Source: an uncultured Clostridia bacterium (GTDB lineage Bacteria; Bacillota; Clostridia; Peptostreptococcales; Anaerovoracaceae). From it: a DNA stretch of 5,063 bases. Shown piece after piece: positions 1-4,411 of the stretch; the stretch's first letter is position 1, and each line of letters opens with the position of its first letter. The stretch lies in contig CALIBC010000108.1 of assembly GCA_938045615.1 (NCBI GenBank), forward strand, positions 1 to 5,063, in the 5' to 3' direction. A program made the position numbers and the translations under genes. The notes under the pieces are model-generated. The model worked only from the letters and a program-made list of their open reading frames with translations. It was not told where the DNA came from and ran no database searches.

Positions 1-69
1 TTAATGGGGTGGAACTTAATTTTACAAATAAGGTTTTTATTTTTTCCTGGTATAATAAACCGTGTGATA

Positions 70-98
70 TTGACACAGCCGTTGGACATGGGCATAGT
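70..98 (+). promoter_or_regulatory. Candidate sigma-70 promoter for the truncated ATPase gene
   Basis: A perfect -35 hexamer TTGACA (70-75) is followed after 17 bases by CATAGT (93-98), which matches 4 of 6 positions of the -10 consensus. Transcription would start near 105, about 50 bases before the ATG at 155. A second possible promoter lies just upstream: TGGTATAAT at 48-56 is a perfect extended -10, but I see no good -35 in front of it. Either could drive the downstream gene. Confidence 0.5.
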
Positions 99-103
99 AT
101 CAC

Positions 104-137
104 TTCGGAAAAATGCAACTATTCACACTTTTCCGAA
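104..137. repeat. Perfect 9-bp inverted repeat over the predicted transcription start
   Basis: TTCGGAAAA (104-112) and TTTTCCGAA (129-137) are exact reverse complements separated by 16 bases. The left arm coincides with the predicted transcription start and the right arm ends 3 bases before the AGGAG ribosome binding site (141-145). It could be a repressor operator or a 5' mRNA hairpin that affects access to that site. No T-tract follows, so it is not a classical terminator. Confidence 0.5.
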
Positions 138-154
138 ATAAGGAGCGTGAGACT

Positions 155-409
155 ATGAAACCAATCAGGCGAGACCTGTATCTGAACCGTCTGATCGAGC
201 GAAGAGAAAACGGCATGAGAAAGGTCGTCACCGGCATCCGTCGATGCGGGAAATCATATCTTCTGTTTAAGTTCTATTATCAATATCTGATTGAATCCGG
301 CGTGGAATGCTTGTGTATGGTAAAGAAGCAAAAACAAAAAGCAGACAGAAAGTCTCGCTATTCCACAATGTCAGAGGCCAATGTGATAGAACTGTTTACA
401 TTTCTATGA
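155..409 (+). pseudogene. Truncated AAA-type ATPase (N-terminal fragment, DUF4143-type family)
   Basis: The first 50 or so residues match the start of the large bacterial ATPase family that pairs an AAA_14 domain with a C-terminal DUF4143 domain. It opens with MKPIRRDLYLNRLI and carries the P-loop TGIRRCGKS at residues 26-34, followed by the typical LLFKFYYQYL helix. ATG 155 is chosen because AGGAG lies 9 bases upstream; an in-frame ATG at 113 sits inside the inverted repeat and has no ribosome binding site. Intact family members are roughly 400 residues, whereas this frame gives 84. After about residue 51 the sequence becomes an unrelated lysine-rich tail (MVKKQKQKADRK), so a deletion or rearrangement near base 305-315 has removed Walker B, the sensor motifs and the C-terminal domain. 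The cellular role of the family is poorly defined. It is almost certainly non-functional as an ATPase. Confidence 0.7.
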
Positions 410-455
410 TACACTCTCAATGCTAACAGTTAAATTCAGTTCATGGAGGTAATCA

Positions 456-497
456 ATGATGCGACGAATTATCTGTTTAGCACAGTTCCGAAACTGA
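456..497 (+). CDS. Possible 13-codon leader-type ORF
   Basis: GGAGG (445-449) precedes two consecutive ATG codons (456, 459), giving the peptide MMRRIICLAQFRN and a TGA stop. The ribosome binding site is well placed, but the peptide is too short to compare with any family and no run of a regulatory amino acid is obvious. It may be chance or the debris of a deleted gene between the ATPase remnant and the AraC gene. Nothing else convincing is seen in 410-625. Confidence 0.15.
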   Translation: MMRRIICLAQFRN

Positions 498-625
498 CAG
501 CAACCTGTAGGAGGCACCATAACAGCCAAAACAAAAGCAAGGTACAATGCGATTATTTTAGTGCGAAGAATATCGGGCATTTCTCGTAAAACTCGGCTAT
601 AGTCCTTATGGTAGGAGGTAATGTT

Positions 626-1471
626 ATGCAGATGATTAAAGCATTCAACGAAACTATCCGCTATATCGAAAGCGAATTGGATGGCGAGATTGATGAAGGT
701 CGAGTTGCTGTGCTGTCAAGTTATTCCTACGCCATGTTCAGTAGATTGTTTTCCATTCTGACGAACATGACGCTGTCGGAATATATCCGGCTCAGAAAAT
801 TGACGAAAGCTGCCATGGAGATCAATGAAACAGACGTCAAAATCATTGACATTGCTATGAAGTACGGCTACGAATCGCCGGATTCCTTCACGAATGCCTT
901 TAAGAGTTTTCATCACGTTACGCCTACGGAAGTACGAAATGGAGAAGCATACCGGGTCGTTTCTCCCATTCAACTAACACTCAGCGTAAAAGGAGGAAAA
1001 CACATGGACGTGAAGATCCAAAAGAAAAACAGATTTGCTGTAGCTGGGGTCAAACTGGACAATATTGAGTCCTCGTCTTGCCCTGCAGTTTGGGATCAGC
1101 TTTACGAAAAGTACGATCACGACACCCTTTCCCGTTTGGGGAACGGTCAAAGCTACGGGATGTGCTTTGATGTAGAAAATTCAAGCAGGATCAACTATAT
1201 GGCCTGCTATCATGTCAGCGATGTTTCCAAGGCAAAGGAAATGGGGCTTGAGGTCAGGGAGATCAAGGACGCAGAGTATGCTATTCTGTCGCTAAAGGGA
1301 CCTGTTCCCACCTGCATTCACGAGGGATGGAAATACGCTATGGAAGTGTTCTTGCCGGAGCAGGGATATATGCACGCAGGAACGCCTGACTTTGAGGTCT
1401 ATTCCGAGGGGGATATGTACAGCCCAGATTATAAGATGGAACTTTGGATTCCGCTCTCCAAGAAAGAATAA
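626..1471 (+). CDS. AraC-family transcriptional regulator with GyrI-like effector domain
   Basis: This 281-residue protein is a complete one-component regulator. Residues about 30-104 form the AraC double helix-turn-helix: the first unit contains YAMFSRLFSILTNMTLSEYIR and the second contains KIIDIAMKYGYESPDSFTNAFK followed by the family signature VTPTEVR. Residues about 127-281 form a GyrI-like domain, the fold used by Rob, BmrR and SbmC to bind amphipathic small molecules. Such proteins usually act as cytoplasmic sensors of drugs or metabolites and control efflux or stress genes; the target here is unknown. ATG 626 is preferred over the in-frame ATG 608 because AGGAGG (613-618) lies 7 bases upstream of 626 and downstream of 608. 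It stands alone, followed by a strong terminator. Inside the gene, AAAGGAGG (989-996) sits 7 bases before an in-frame ATG at 1004, exactly where the GyrI domain begins. Confidence 0.88.
   Translation: MQMIKAFNETIRYIESELDGEIDEGRVAVLSSYSYAMFSRLFSILTNMTLSEYIRLRKLTKAAMEINETDVKIIDIAMKYGYESPDSFTNAFKSFHHVTPTEVRNGEAYRVVSPIQLTLSVKGGKHMDVKIQKKNRFAVAGVKLDNIESSSCPAVWDQLYEKYDHDTLSRLGNGQSYGMCFDVENSSRINYMACYHVSDVSKAKEMGLEVREIKDAEYAILSLKGPVPTCIHEGWKYAMEVFLPEQGYMHAGTPDFEVYSEGDMYSPDYKMELWIPLSKKE
989..1006 (+). promoter_or_regulatory. Internal ribosome binding site and in-frame start within the AraC/GyrI gene
   Basis: AAAGGAGG (989-996) is followed by a 7-base spacer and ATG (1004-1006), in frame with the regulator. 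Initiation here would yield a 155-residue protein consisting only of the GyrI-like domain (1004-1471). The site encodes the linker VKGGKHM, so the purine run could also be a by-product of a Lys-Gly-Gly linker. Its strength and spacing match the best genuine start sites in the window. Confidence 0.45.
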
Positions 1472-1481
1472 GCAGTAGTCA

Positions 1482-1514
1482 AGAGGGCGACAGTCAACAG
1501 CGCTGCCGCCTTCT
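1482..1514 (+). repeat. Imperfect hairpin after the AraC gene
   Basis: AGAGGGCGACAG (1482-1493) and CTGCCGCCTTCT (1503-1514) pair over 12 positions with one G-T wobble and one A-C mismatch, around a 9-base loop. It begins 11 bases after the AraC stop codon. There is no T-tract, so it is more likely an mRNA 3' stabiliser or an element relic than a terminator. Confidence 0.4.
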
Positions 1515-1557
1515 CTCCATGAAAAATGAATAACCACCGCCTATCACAACGGCACAC

Positions 1558-1595
1558 GAAGCAGTAAATCTTGAAAAAGATTTGCTGCTTTTTTT
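1558..1595 (+). terminator. Rho-independent terminator
   Basis: AGCAGTAAATCTT (1560-1572) pairs with AAGATTTGCTGCT (1577-1589) over 13 bp with a single wobble and a GAAA tetraloop (1573-1576). A run of T residues follows directly (to 1595). This is the best terminator in the window. It should end transcription from the AraC gene and insulate it from the mobilisation module. Confidence 0.9.
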
Positions 1596-1605
1596 GCGCC
1601 CATTT

Positions 1606-1635
1606 TTGGCAAAACGCATCGGCCCACCGTATTAA
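1606..1635 (+). promoter_or_regulatory. Candidate promoter of the mobilisation module
   Basis: TTGGCA (1606-1611; 5 of 6 matches to the -35 consensus) is separated by 18 bases from TATTAA (1630-1635; 4 of 6 matches). It lies just after the AraC terminator and about 240 bases before mobC, with no better candidate between. The transcript would cross the inverted repeats at 1642-1675 and 1758-1840. Confidence 0.35.
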
Positions 1636-1641
1636 GTGTCA

Positions 1642-1840
1642 GGGAGAAAATTTGAAAAAGTTTTCAGGTTTTCCCGCCGGAAGTGCGCAAAATATGTCCT
1701 GCGAAACGTTGTACTGACAAAGAAAAAGGGACGGTGCGGGATGTGTCGATTTTTAAGAGCAAGATTCTACCACGGTGCCAAAATTCGCTGGTCGCTCATT
1801 TTTCCCCCGCAGGAATCTTGTTGGGGAGTGCCTTCCCCAA
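1642..1840 (+). other. Candidate origin of transfer (oriT) region
   Basis: This stretch has no convincing gene; the reading frames crossing it have no family resemblance. It lies immediately upstream of mobC, the usual place for oriT in MobC/relaxase modules, and is unusually rich in inverted repeats. One is a 34-base imperfect hairpin (1642-1675) with the inner arms TGAAAA and TTTTCA. A second is AGCAAGATTC (1758-1767) facing GAATCTTGTT (1813-1822). A third is TTGGGGA (1821-1827) facing TCCCCAA (1834-1840) around a 6-base loop. Between the first two, TGTCCTGC (1695-1702) differs by one base from the RP4-type nic core TATCCTGC. The oriT reading is inferred from position, repeats and this weak match. 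The hairpins could instead regulate mobC. Confidence 0.45.
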
Positions 1841-1876
1841 ACCCTGCTTATGCCATTCGGGGCAGAAAGGAGGCGA

Positions 1877-2347
1877 ATGCCTTTGAAGAAAACCTACAAT
1901 ACGCCGCACCGCACCCACGTGGTAAAGACCCGCATGACCGAGGACGAGTACGCGGACTTTTCCAAGCAGCTTTCCCTTTATGGGATCAGCCAGGCGGAGT
2001 TTATCCGGCGGGCGATCCGCGGGCTGCCCATCCATCCCATTATCAAAGTCTCCCCGGTCAATGACGAACTGCTTTCCTCCATTGGCAAGCTGACCGCCGA
2101 GTATGGAAAGATAGGCGGCAACTTAAACCAGATCGCCCGGAGCCTGAACGAGTACGGTGCTCCTTATCGGGAACTGGCCTCCGATGTGCGGGCGGATTAC
2201 CGCATTTCCTCCCTCAACTGCGGCGGCGAGGACTTCGCCGTTTCCTGTATGCGGGCAAATCTGCGCTATGGGAAAAATCAGAAAAAGGAAGATGTGAAAA
2301 GCCATCAAGAGCCCGAAAAAGCAGGGGGAATACCGCCAACAGCATGA
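1877..2347 (+). pseudogene. mobC: MobC-relaxase chimera produced by internal deletion
   Basis: Residues 1-106 match MobC-type relaxosome accessory proteins of Clostridia integrative elements. They include NTPHRTHVVKTRMTEDEYADF (a ribbon-helix-helix-like oriT-binding region), SQAEFIRRAI and the conserved VNDELL and GKIGGNLNQIARSLNEY. Such proteins sit at oriT and help the relaxase nick DNA. The expected C-terminus is missing. From about residue 107 (base 2195) the frame continues into DYRISSLNCGGEDFAVSCM and LRYGKNQKKEDVKSH, which I recognise as a segment normally just before the catalytic HYIISF strand of a MOBP-type relaxase. After residue 144 the frame runs into out-of-frame relaxase sequence and stops. 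AAAGGAGG (1866-1873) lies only 3 bases before ATG 1877 and 9 bases before an in-frame TTG at 1883, so TTG may be the real start. MobC DNA binding may survive; relaxase function cannot. Confidence 0.65.
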
Positions 2348-2420
2348 AAGCGACTTCATCATTGCCGAGAGCGCAAGCCGGTATTTCAAAGCCCACGGCA
2401 GCGGAACATTGAGGACATGA
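2307..2420 (+). pseudogene. Relaxase remnant, C-terminal region (out of frame with upstream part)
   Basis: Read in the frame starting at 2307, the DNA encodes KSPKKQGEYRQQHESDFIIA followed by ESASRYFKAHG, then SGTLRT and a stop. The pattern E-Y-R-x-x-H-E-x-D followed by a short hydrophobic run and RYFKAHG resembles the helical C-terminal part of relaxases from Clostridia elements. It has no start codon of its own and overlaps the end of the MobC chimera in another frame. The simplest reading is that the relaxase core, with the catalytic tyrosine and the histidine triad, was deleted near 2305, joining its beginning to its end out of register. Confidence 0.5.
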
Positions 2421-2467
2421 CAAAGGGGACGCCCAGTCAGCGCCGGACAAGGGAGCCGGAGCGATGA
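2402..2467 (+). pseudogene. Relaxase remnant, extreme C-terminal tail
   Basis: In the frame of codons from 2402, the sequence reads RNIEDMTKGTPSQRRTREPER and ends at TGA 2467. A short NI-D hydrophobic stretch followed by a charged tail is the usual end of these relaxases (compare the common ...VKxNID... endings). It sits in a different frame from the 2307-2420 piece, so another deletion or frameshift lies near 2400. The match is short and the call is an inference supported mainly by position. Confidence 0.35.
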
Positions 2468-2553
2468 CAAAACAAACCACATTTTTCACCCCGGCATGTA
2501 GACATTTAGAGGCCAAAAAAACCTTACGTAGCAAGGCTTTTAAGGCGCTGTTT

Positions 2554-2587
2554 CCGAGGGGCTAAGGTGTTGATACCTTTCCCTCCG
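2554..2587 (+). repeat. Two-tier hairpin upstream of the replisome organiser gene
   Basis: An outer stem CCGAGGG (2554-2560) with CCCTCCG (2581-2587; one mismatch) encloses an inner perfect stem AAGGT (2564-2568) with ACCTT (2575-2579) around GTTGAT. It lies about 33 bases before the AAAGGAGG ribosome binding site of the next gene. Without a T-tract it is not an obvious terminator. A leader structure or a replication-related site are both possible. The flanking 2468-2635 contains no gene that I can support. Confidence 0.4.
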
Positions 2588-2635
2588 AAAATGCCGTTCT
2601 AATGCGTAACAGACCAGAGAAAGGAGGTGCTGCCT

Positions 2636-3109
2636 ATGGCAGACAACCGAAAATACTACTATCTCAAGCTCAAGGAGAACTTCTTTGACGGGGATGCCAT
2701 CGTGCTTCTGGAAAATATGCCGGACGGGATCTTGTATTCCAACATCCTCTTGAAGCTCTACCTGAAATCCCTGAAAAGCAGCGGAAGGTTGCAGCTTGAC
2801 GAGCATATCCCCTATACGGTGCAGATGATCGCCACCCTCACCCGCCACCAGATCGGCACCGTGGAGCGGGCGCTTAAGATCTTCTTGCAGCTTGGGCTTG
2901 TGGAGCAGCTTGCTGACGGGCTTCTCTATATGACCGACATTGAATTGATGATCGGCCGATTCTCCACCGAGGCGGAGCGGAAGCGCGCCGCGAGGCTGCA
3001 AAACAAGGCGATTTTGCCGGAGCGGACAAATGGCGGACATTTGTCCGACACTTGTCTACCAGAGATAGAGATAAAGAAAGAGATAGAGATAGAAAAAATG
3101 AGAGCGTAA
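2636..3109 (+). CDS. Phage replisome organiser N-terminal domain protein (C-terminally shortened)
   Basis: The first 115 or so residues match the replisome organiser N-terminal domain found in phage and integrative-element replication proteins. MADNRKYYYLKLKENFFD opens a winged-helix region that continues through LLENMPDGILYSNILLKLYLKSL, the strand LDEHIPYT and the recognition region ATLTRHQIGTVERALKIF, ending with MTDIELMIG and STEAERKRAARL. Such proteins bind the element's origin and, with a DnaC-like loader, bring in the host helicase. ATG 2636 is supported by AAAGGAGG (2620-2627) at 8 bases. The product is 157 residues, whereas I recall relatives of about 250 with a second C-terminal domain. 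Here the protein ends in a low-complexity tail EIEIKKEIEIEKMRA encoded by a GAGATA-type repeat. DNA binding may persist, but interaction with the loader could be lost. A DnaC-like gene follows at once. Confidence 0.75.
   Translation: MADNRKYYYLKLKENFFDGDAIVLLENMPDGILYSNILLKLYLKSLKSSGRLQLDEHIPYTVQMIATLTRHQIGTVERALKIFLQLGLVEQLADGLLYMTDIELMIGRFSTEAERKRAARLQNKAILPERTNGGHLSDTCLPEIEIKKEIEIEKMRA
3023..3047 (+). repeat. Perfect 9-bp inverted repeat inside the replisome organiser gene
   Basis: CGGACAAAT (3023-3031) and ATTTGTCCG (3039-3047) are exact reverse complements around a 7-base loop that itself repeats GCGGAC. It encodes part of the variable linker ERTNGGHLSD. Some replication genes hold their own origin in such segments, but no iteron array is visible. 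Confidence 0.45.
3061..3091 (+). repeat. Purine-rich 18-bp tandem repeat (GAGATA type)
   Basis: AGAGATAGAGATA occurs at 3061-3073 and again at 3079-3091, a period of 18 bases inside a nearly pure purine tract. It encodes EIEIKKEIEIEK in the replisome organiser frame and RDRDKERDRDRK in the frame of the following DnaC-like gene; both frames are open across it. Slipped-strand changes of whole 18-base units would keep the frame, and smaller slips would join or separate the two reading frames. Confidence 0.6.
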
Positions 3110-3117
3110 AAGCCGCA

Positions 3118-3823
3118 ATGGACAGGATATTGACCGTCACGCCGGAGCCGGAGGAACAGCAGGCCAAGCAGGAGGCAAGGCGGCACAGCCAGACGGTTGA
3201 CCGACTAAAACAGCAAGGCTTTACCGATCCTGCTATGCGGGAATGGACGTTTGCAAGGGACAACGGGCGCTGCCGGCAGATAGAAAACGCCCATTTCTTT
3301 GTAGATCAATGGGAACTCATGCAAAAGGAAAACATCGGCTTTCTTCTCTGGGGCGATGTGGGCACCGGCAAGAGCTTCTTTGCCGGGTGTATCGCCAACG
3401 CCCTGATGGAGAAAGAGATCCCTGTGTGCATGACGAATCTTGCCCGGATCATCAATGACCTGGCTTCCCGCTTTGAGGGGCGGAACGAGTACATTGACCG
3501 CCTCTGCCGTTATCCGCTGCTGATCCTTGACGATTTCGGGATGGAGCGCGATACCGGCTACGGGATGGAACAGGTCTACAACGTGATCGACAGCCGGTAC
3601 AAGAGCAAAAAGCCCCTGATCGTAAACCAACCTGACGCTCGATGAGTTGAAAAACGCGCCGGACACCGCCCGCCAGCGGGTTTATGAACGCGTTCTGGAG
3701 CTGTGTACGCCGATCTTCTTCTCCGGCGAAAACTTCCGCAGAGCCGGAGCAAAGGAGAAAATGCAGCGCTTCCGGGAGCTGCGGAAAGAAAGGAGTGTCG
3801 ATGACCGAAAAGAAAGTGAATGA
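3118..3823 (+). pseudogene. DnaC-like helicase-loader ATPase, frameshifted and missing its N-terminal Cys-rich part
   Basis: The frame from ATG 3118 encodes an IstB/DnaC-like AAA+ ATPase: RLKQQGFTDPAMREWTFARD, then Walker A GDVGTGKS (residues 79-86), AGCIANALMEKEIPVCMTN, and Walker B LLILDDFG (134-141). In such elements this protein loads the replicative helicase with the replisome organiser. After KKPLIV (base 3624) the frame is lost and a stop follows at 3643-3645. In the next frame the family sequence resumes as TNLTLDELKNAPDTARQRVY and then VLELCTPIFFSGENFR, ending at TGA 3823. Relatives usually read KKPLIVTTNLTL, so a 2-base loss or 1-base gain near 3625 explains it. As I recall, relatives also have a cysteine-rich segment (CGKC...CDC type) before this region; here MDRILTVTPEPEEQ runs straight into QQAKQEARRHSQ. 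No clear ribosome binding site precedes 3118. The untranslated 3' part removes sensor 1 and the arginine-rich helix. Confidence 0.75.
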
Positions 3824-3989
3824 AGCGAAAAAACGCGAGCCGGATTGCGTGACAGAAGTGCGCTTTGGAAAGAGCGTCCTTGTGGTAAAGGGATATTTCA
3901 AGGAAAACGGCACCAAGACTGCCGAGGACATCATGGCCAATGTGCTGAAAGCCGAGTATGAAGCGGGGCTTTTGACTGAGGACGAATGA
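3801..3989 (+). CDS. tnpW: Transposon-encoded TnpW family protein
   Basis: A 62-residue protein matching the small TnpW family of Clostridia integrative elements: VTEVRFGKSVLVVKGYFKENGTKTAEDIMANVLKAE has the usual pattern of a basic first strand, a second strand ending in a G-Y/F-F-K-E turn, and a helix T-A-x-D-x-M-x-x-V-L-x-A-E. The function of TnpW is not established; it is found next to recombinase genes. AAAGGAG (3789-3795) lies 5 bases before ATG 3801, and the gene overlaps the restored end of the DnaC-like frame by 23 bases, which suggests translational coupling. An upstream extension of the same frame to 3684 only covers DnaC-like sequence read out of frame. This is the only module gene that appears full length. 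Confidence 0.75.
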   Translation: MTEKKVNEAKKREPDCVTEVRFGKSVLVVKGYFKENGTKTAEDIMANVLKAEYEAGLLTEDE

Positions 3990-4036
3990 GGGCAGAAAAA
4001 CAGCGGCCATACCGTGGAGAGCATGGACGCTTGTAA
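3986..4036 (+). pseudogene. Possible first codons of a recombinase gene, truncated
   Basis: ATG 3986 overlaps the tnpW stop (AATGAG), with GAGGA (3978-3982) just upstream, the typical layout of a translationally coupled next gene. It encodes only MRAEKQRPYRGEHGRL before TAA 4034-4036. In related elements the gene after tnpW is a large serine recombinase with a short basic start of this kind. I infer that the rest was lost at a junction near 4030, where the GC-rich module meets the minus-strand operon. The sequence is too short to prove homology. Confidence 0.3.
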
Positions 4037-4037
4037 G

Positions 4038-4373
4038 TCAGTTTCCCTTTTCTATGATGGACAACCATTCCTTATATTCCGGCAACGGATTGAGGGAAAT
4101 AGCCTTGTTGATGTAATACAGTGCCAATTCCTCAGAGCCAGGAGGAGTTAAGGGAACAAAAAGATAATACGCAATCAGGAAGTACAATTTTGCGGCTTTG
4201 GGAAAGTTTGCTTCTGACTGATAATGATGCGCAGATGCCAGCAGGCAAAAACAAAGATTGAGTTTATCTATTTCCGCTGAATTAATGTAGAAATCATCTA
4301 AGTCAGTTGTCGTGAGCCTATCCGTGATCTCAGACGAAAACACGGGCTGTTCGAAGTCTATTGTCAAAGTCAT
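4038..4373 (-). CDS. Small TPR-like hypothetical protein
   Basis: A 111-residue soluble protein with no signal peptide or membrane segment. I do not recognise a named family. It appears helical: about residues 37-52 and 57-72 could form one helical hairpin, and 80-108 (ELALYYINKAISLNPLPEYKEWL) looks like a tetratricopeptide unit, with the typical A-x-x-x-x-x-K-A-I-x-L-N-P signature followed by a helix. TPR units normally mediate protein-protein contacts. ATG 4373 is supported by AAGGA (4383-4387) at 9 bases. It starts 38 bases downstream of the yjdF stop with no terminator between, so it is probably co-transcribed and under the same riboswitch-controlled promoter. A role linked to YjdF is inferred only from this. 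The gene ends one base from the end of the plus-strand module, in convergent orientation, with no clear terminator. Confidence 0.65.
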   Translation of the reverse strand: MTLTIDFEQPVFSSEITDRLTTTDLDDFYINSAEIDKLNLCFCLLASAHHYQSEANFPKAAKLYFLIAYYLFVPLTPPGSEELALYYINKAISLNPLPEYKEWLSIIEKGN

Positions 4374-4411
4374 AACAACAAATCCTTATAACATTTTTAG
4401 GAAATCTCCTT

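Noticed and set aside
716..973. Minus-strand reading frame inside the AraC gene
   Set aside because: It is antisense to well-conserved helix-turn-helix coding sequence, has no ribosome binding site and resembles no family.
1636..2064. Plus-strand reading frame of 142 codons over the oriT candidate and start of mobC
   Set aside because: Its second half is mobC read in the wrong frame, and its first half is basic low-information sequence with no suitable start signal.
2515..2545. Possible terminator around CCTTACGTAGCAAGG
   Set aside because: The stem is only four to five pairs with mismatches and is followed by a short T run, which is too weak to call.
2540..3040. Minus-strand frame of 166 codons opposite the replisome organiser
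   Set aside because: It is the complement of a recognised domain, with no start signal; it is open because of the G+C-rich codon pattern on the other strand.
3061..3091. CRISPR-like or iteron array
   Set aside because: Only two copies of an 18-base low-complexity unit are present, without unique spacers; it is a coding microsatellite.
2874..3263. Minus-strand frame containing a Ser-Leu repeat that looks like a membrane segment
   Set aside because: The Ser-Leu run is only the complement of the GAGATA purine repeat, so it does not indicate a real membrane protein.
3205..4024. Several minus-strand frames opposite the DnaC-like gene and tnpW
   Set aside because: The plus strand carries Walker A, Walker B and the TnpW pattern here; the antisense frames show no family features.
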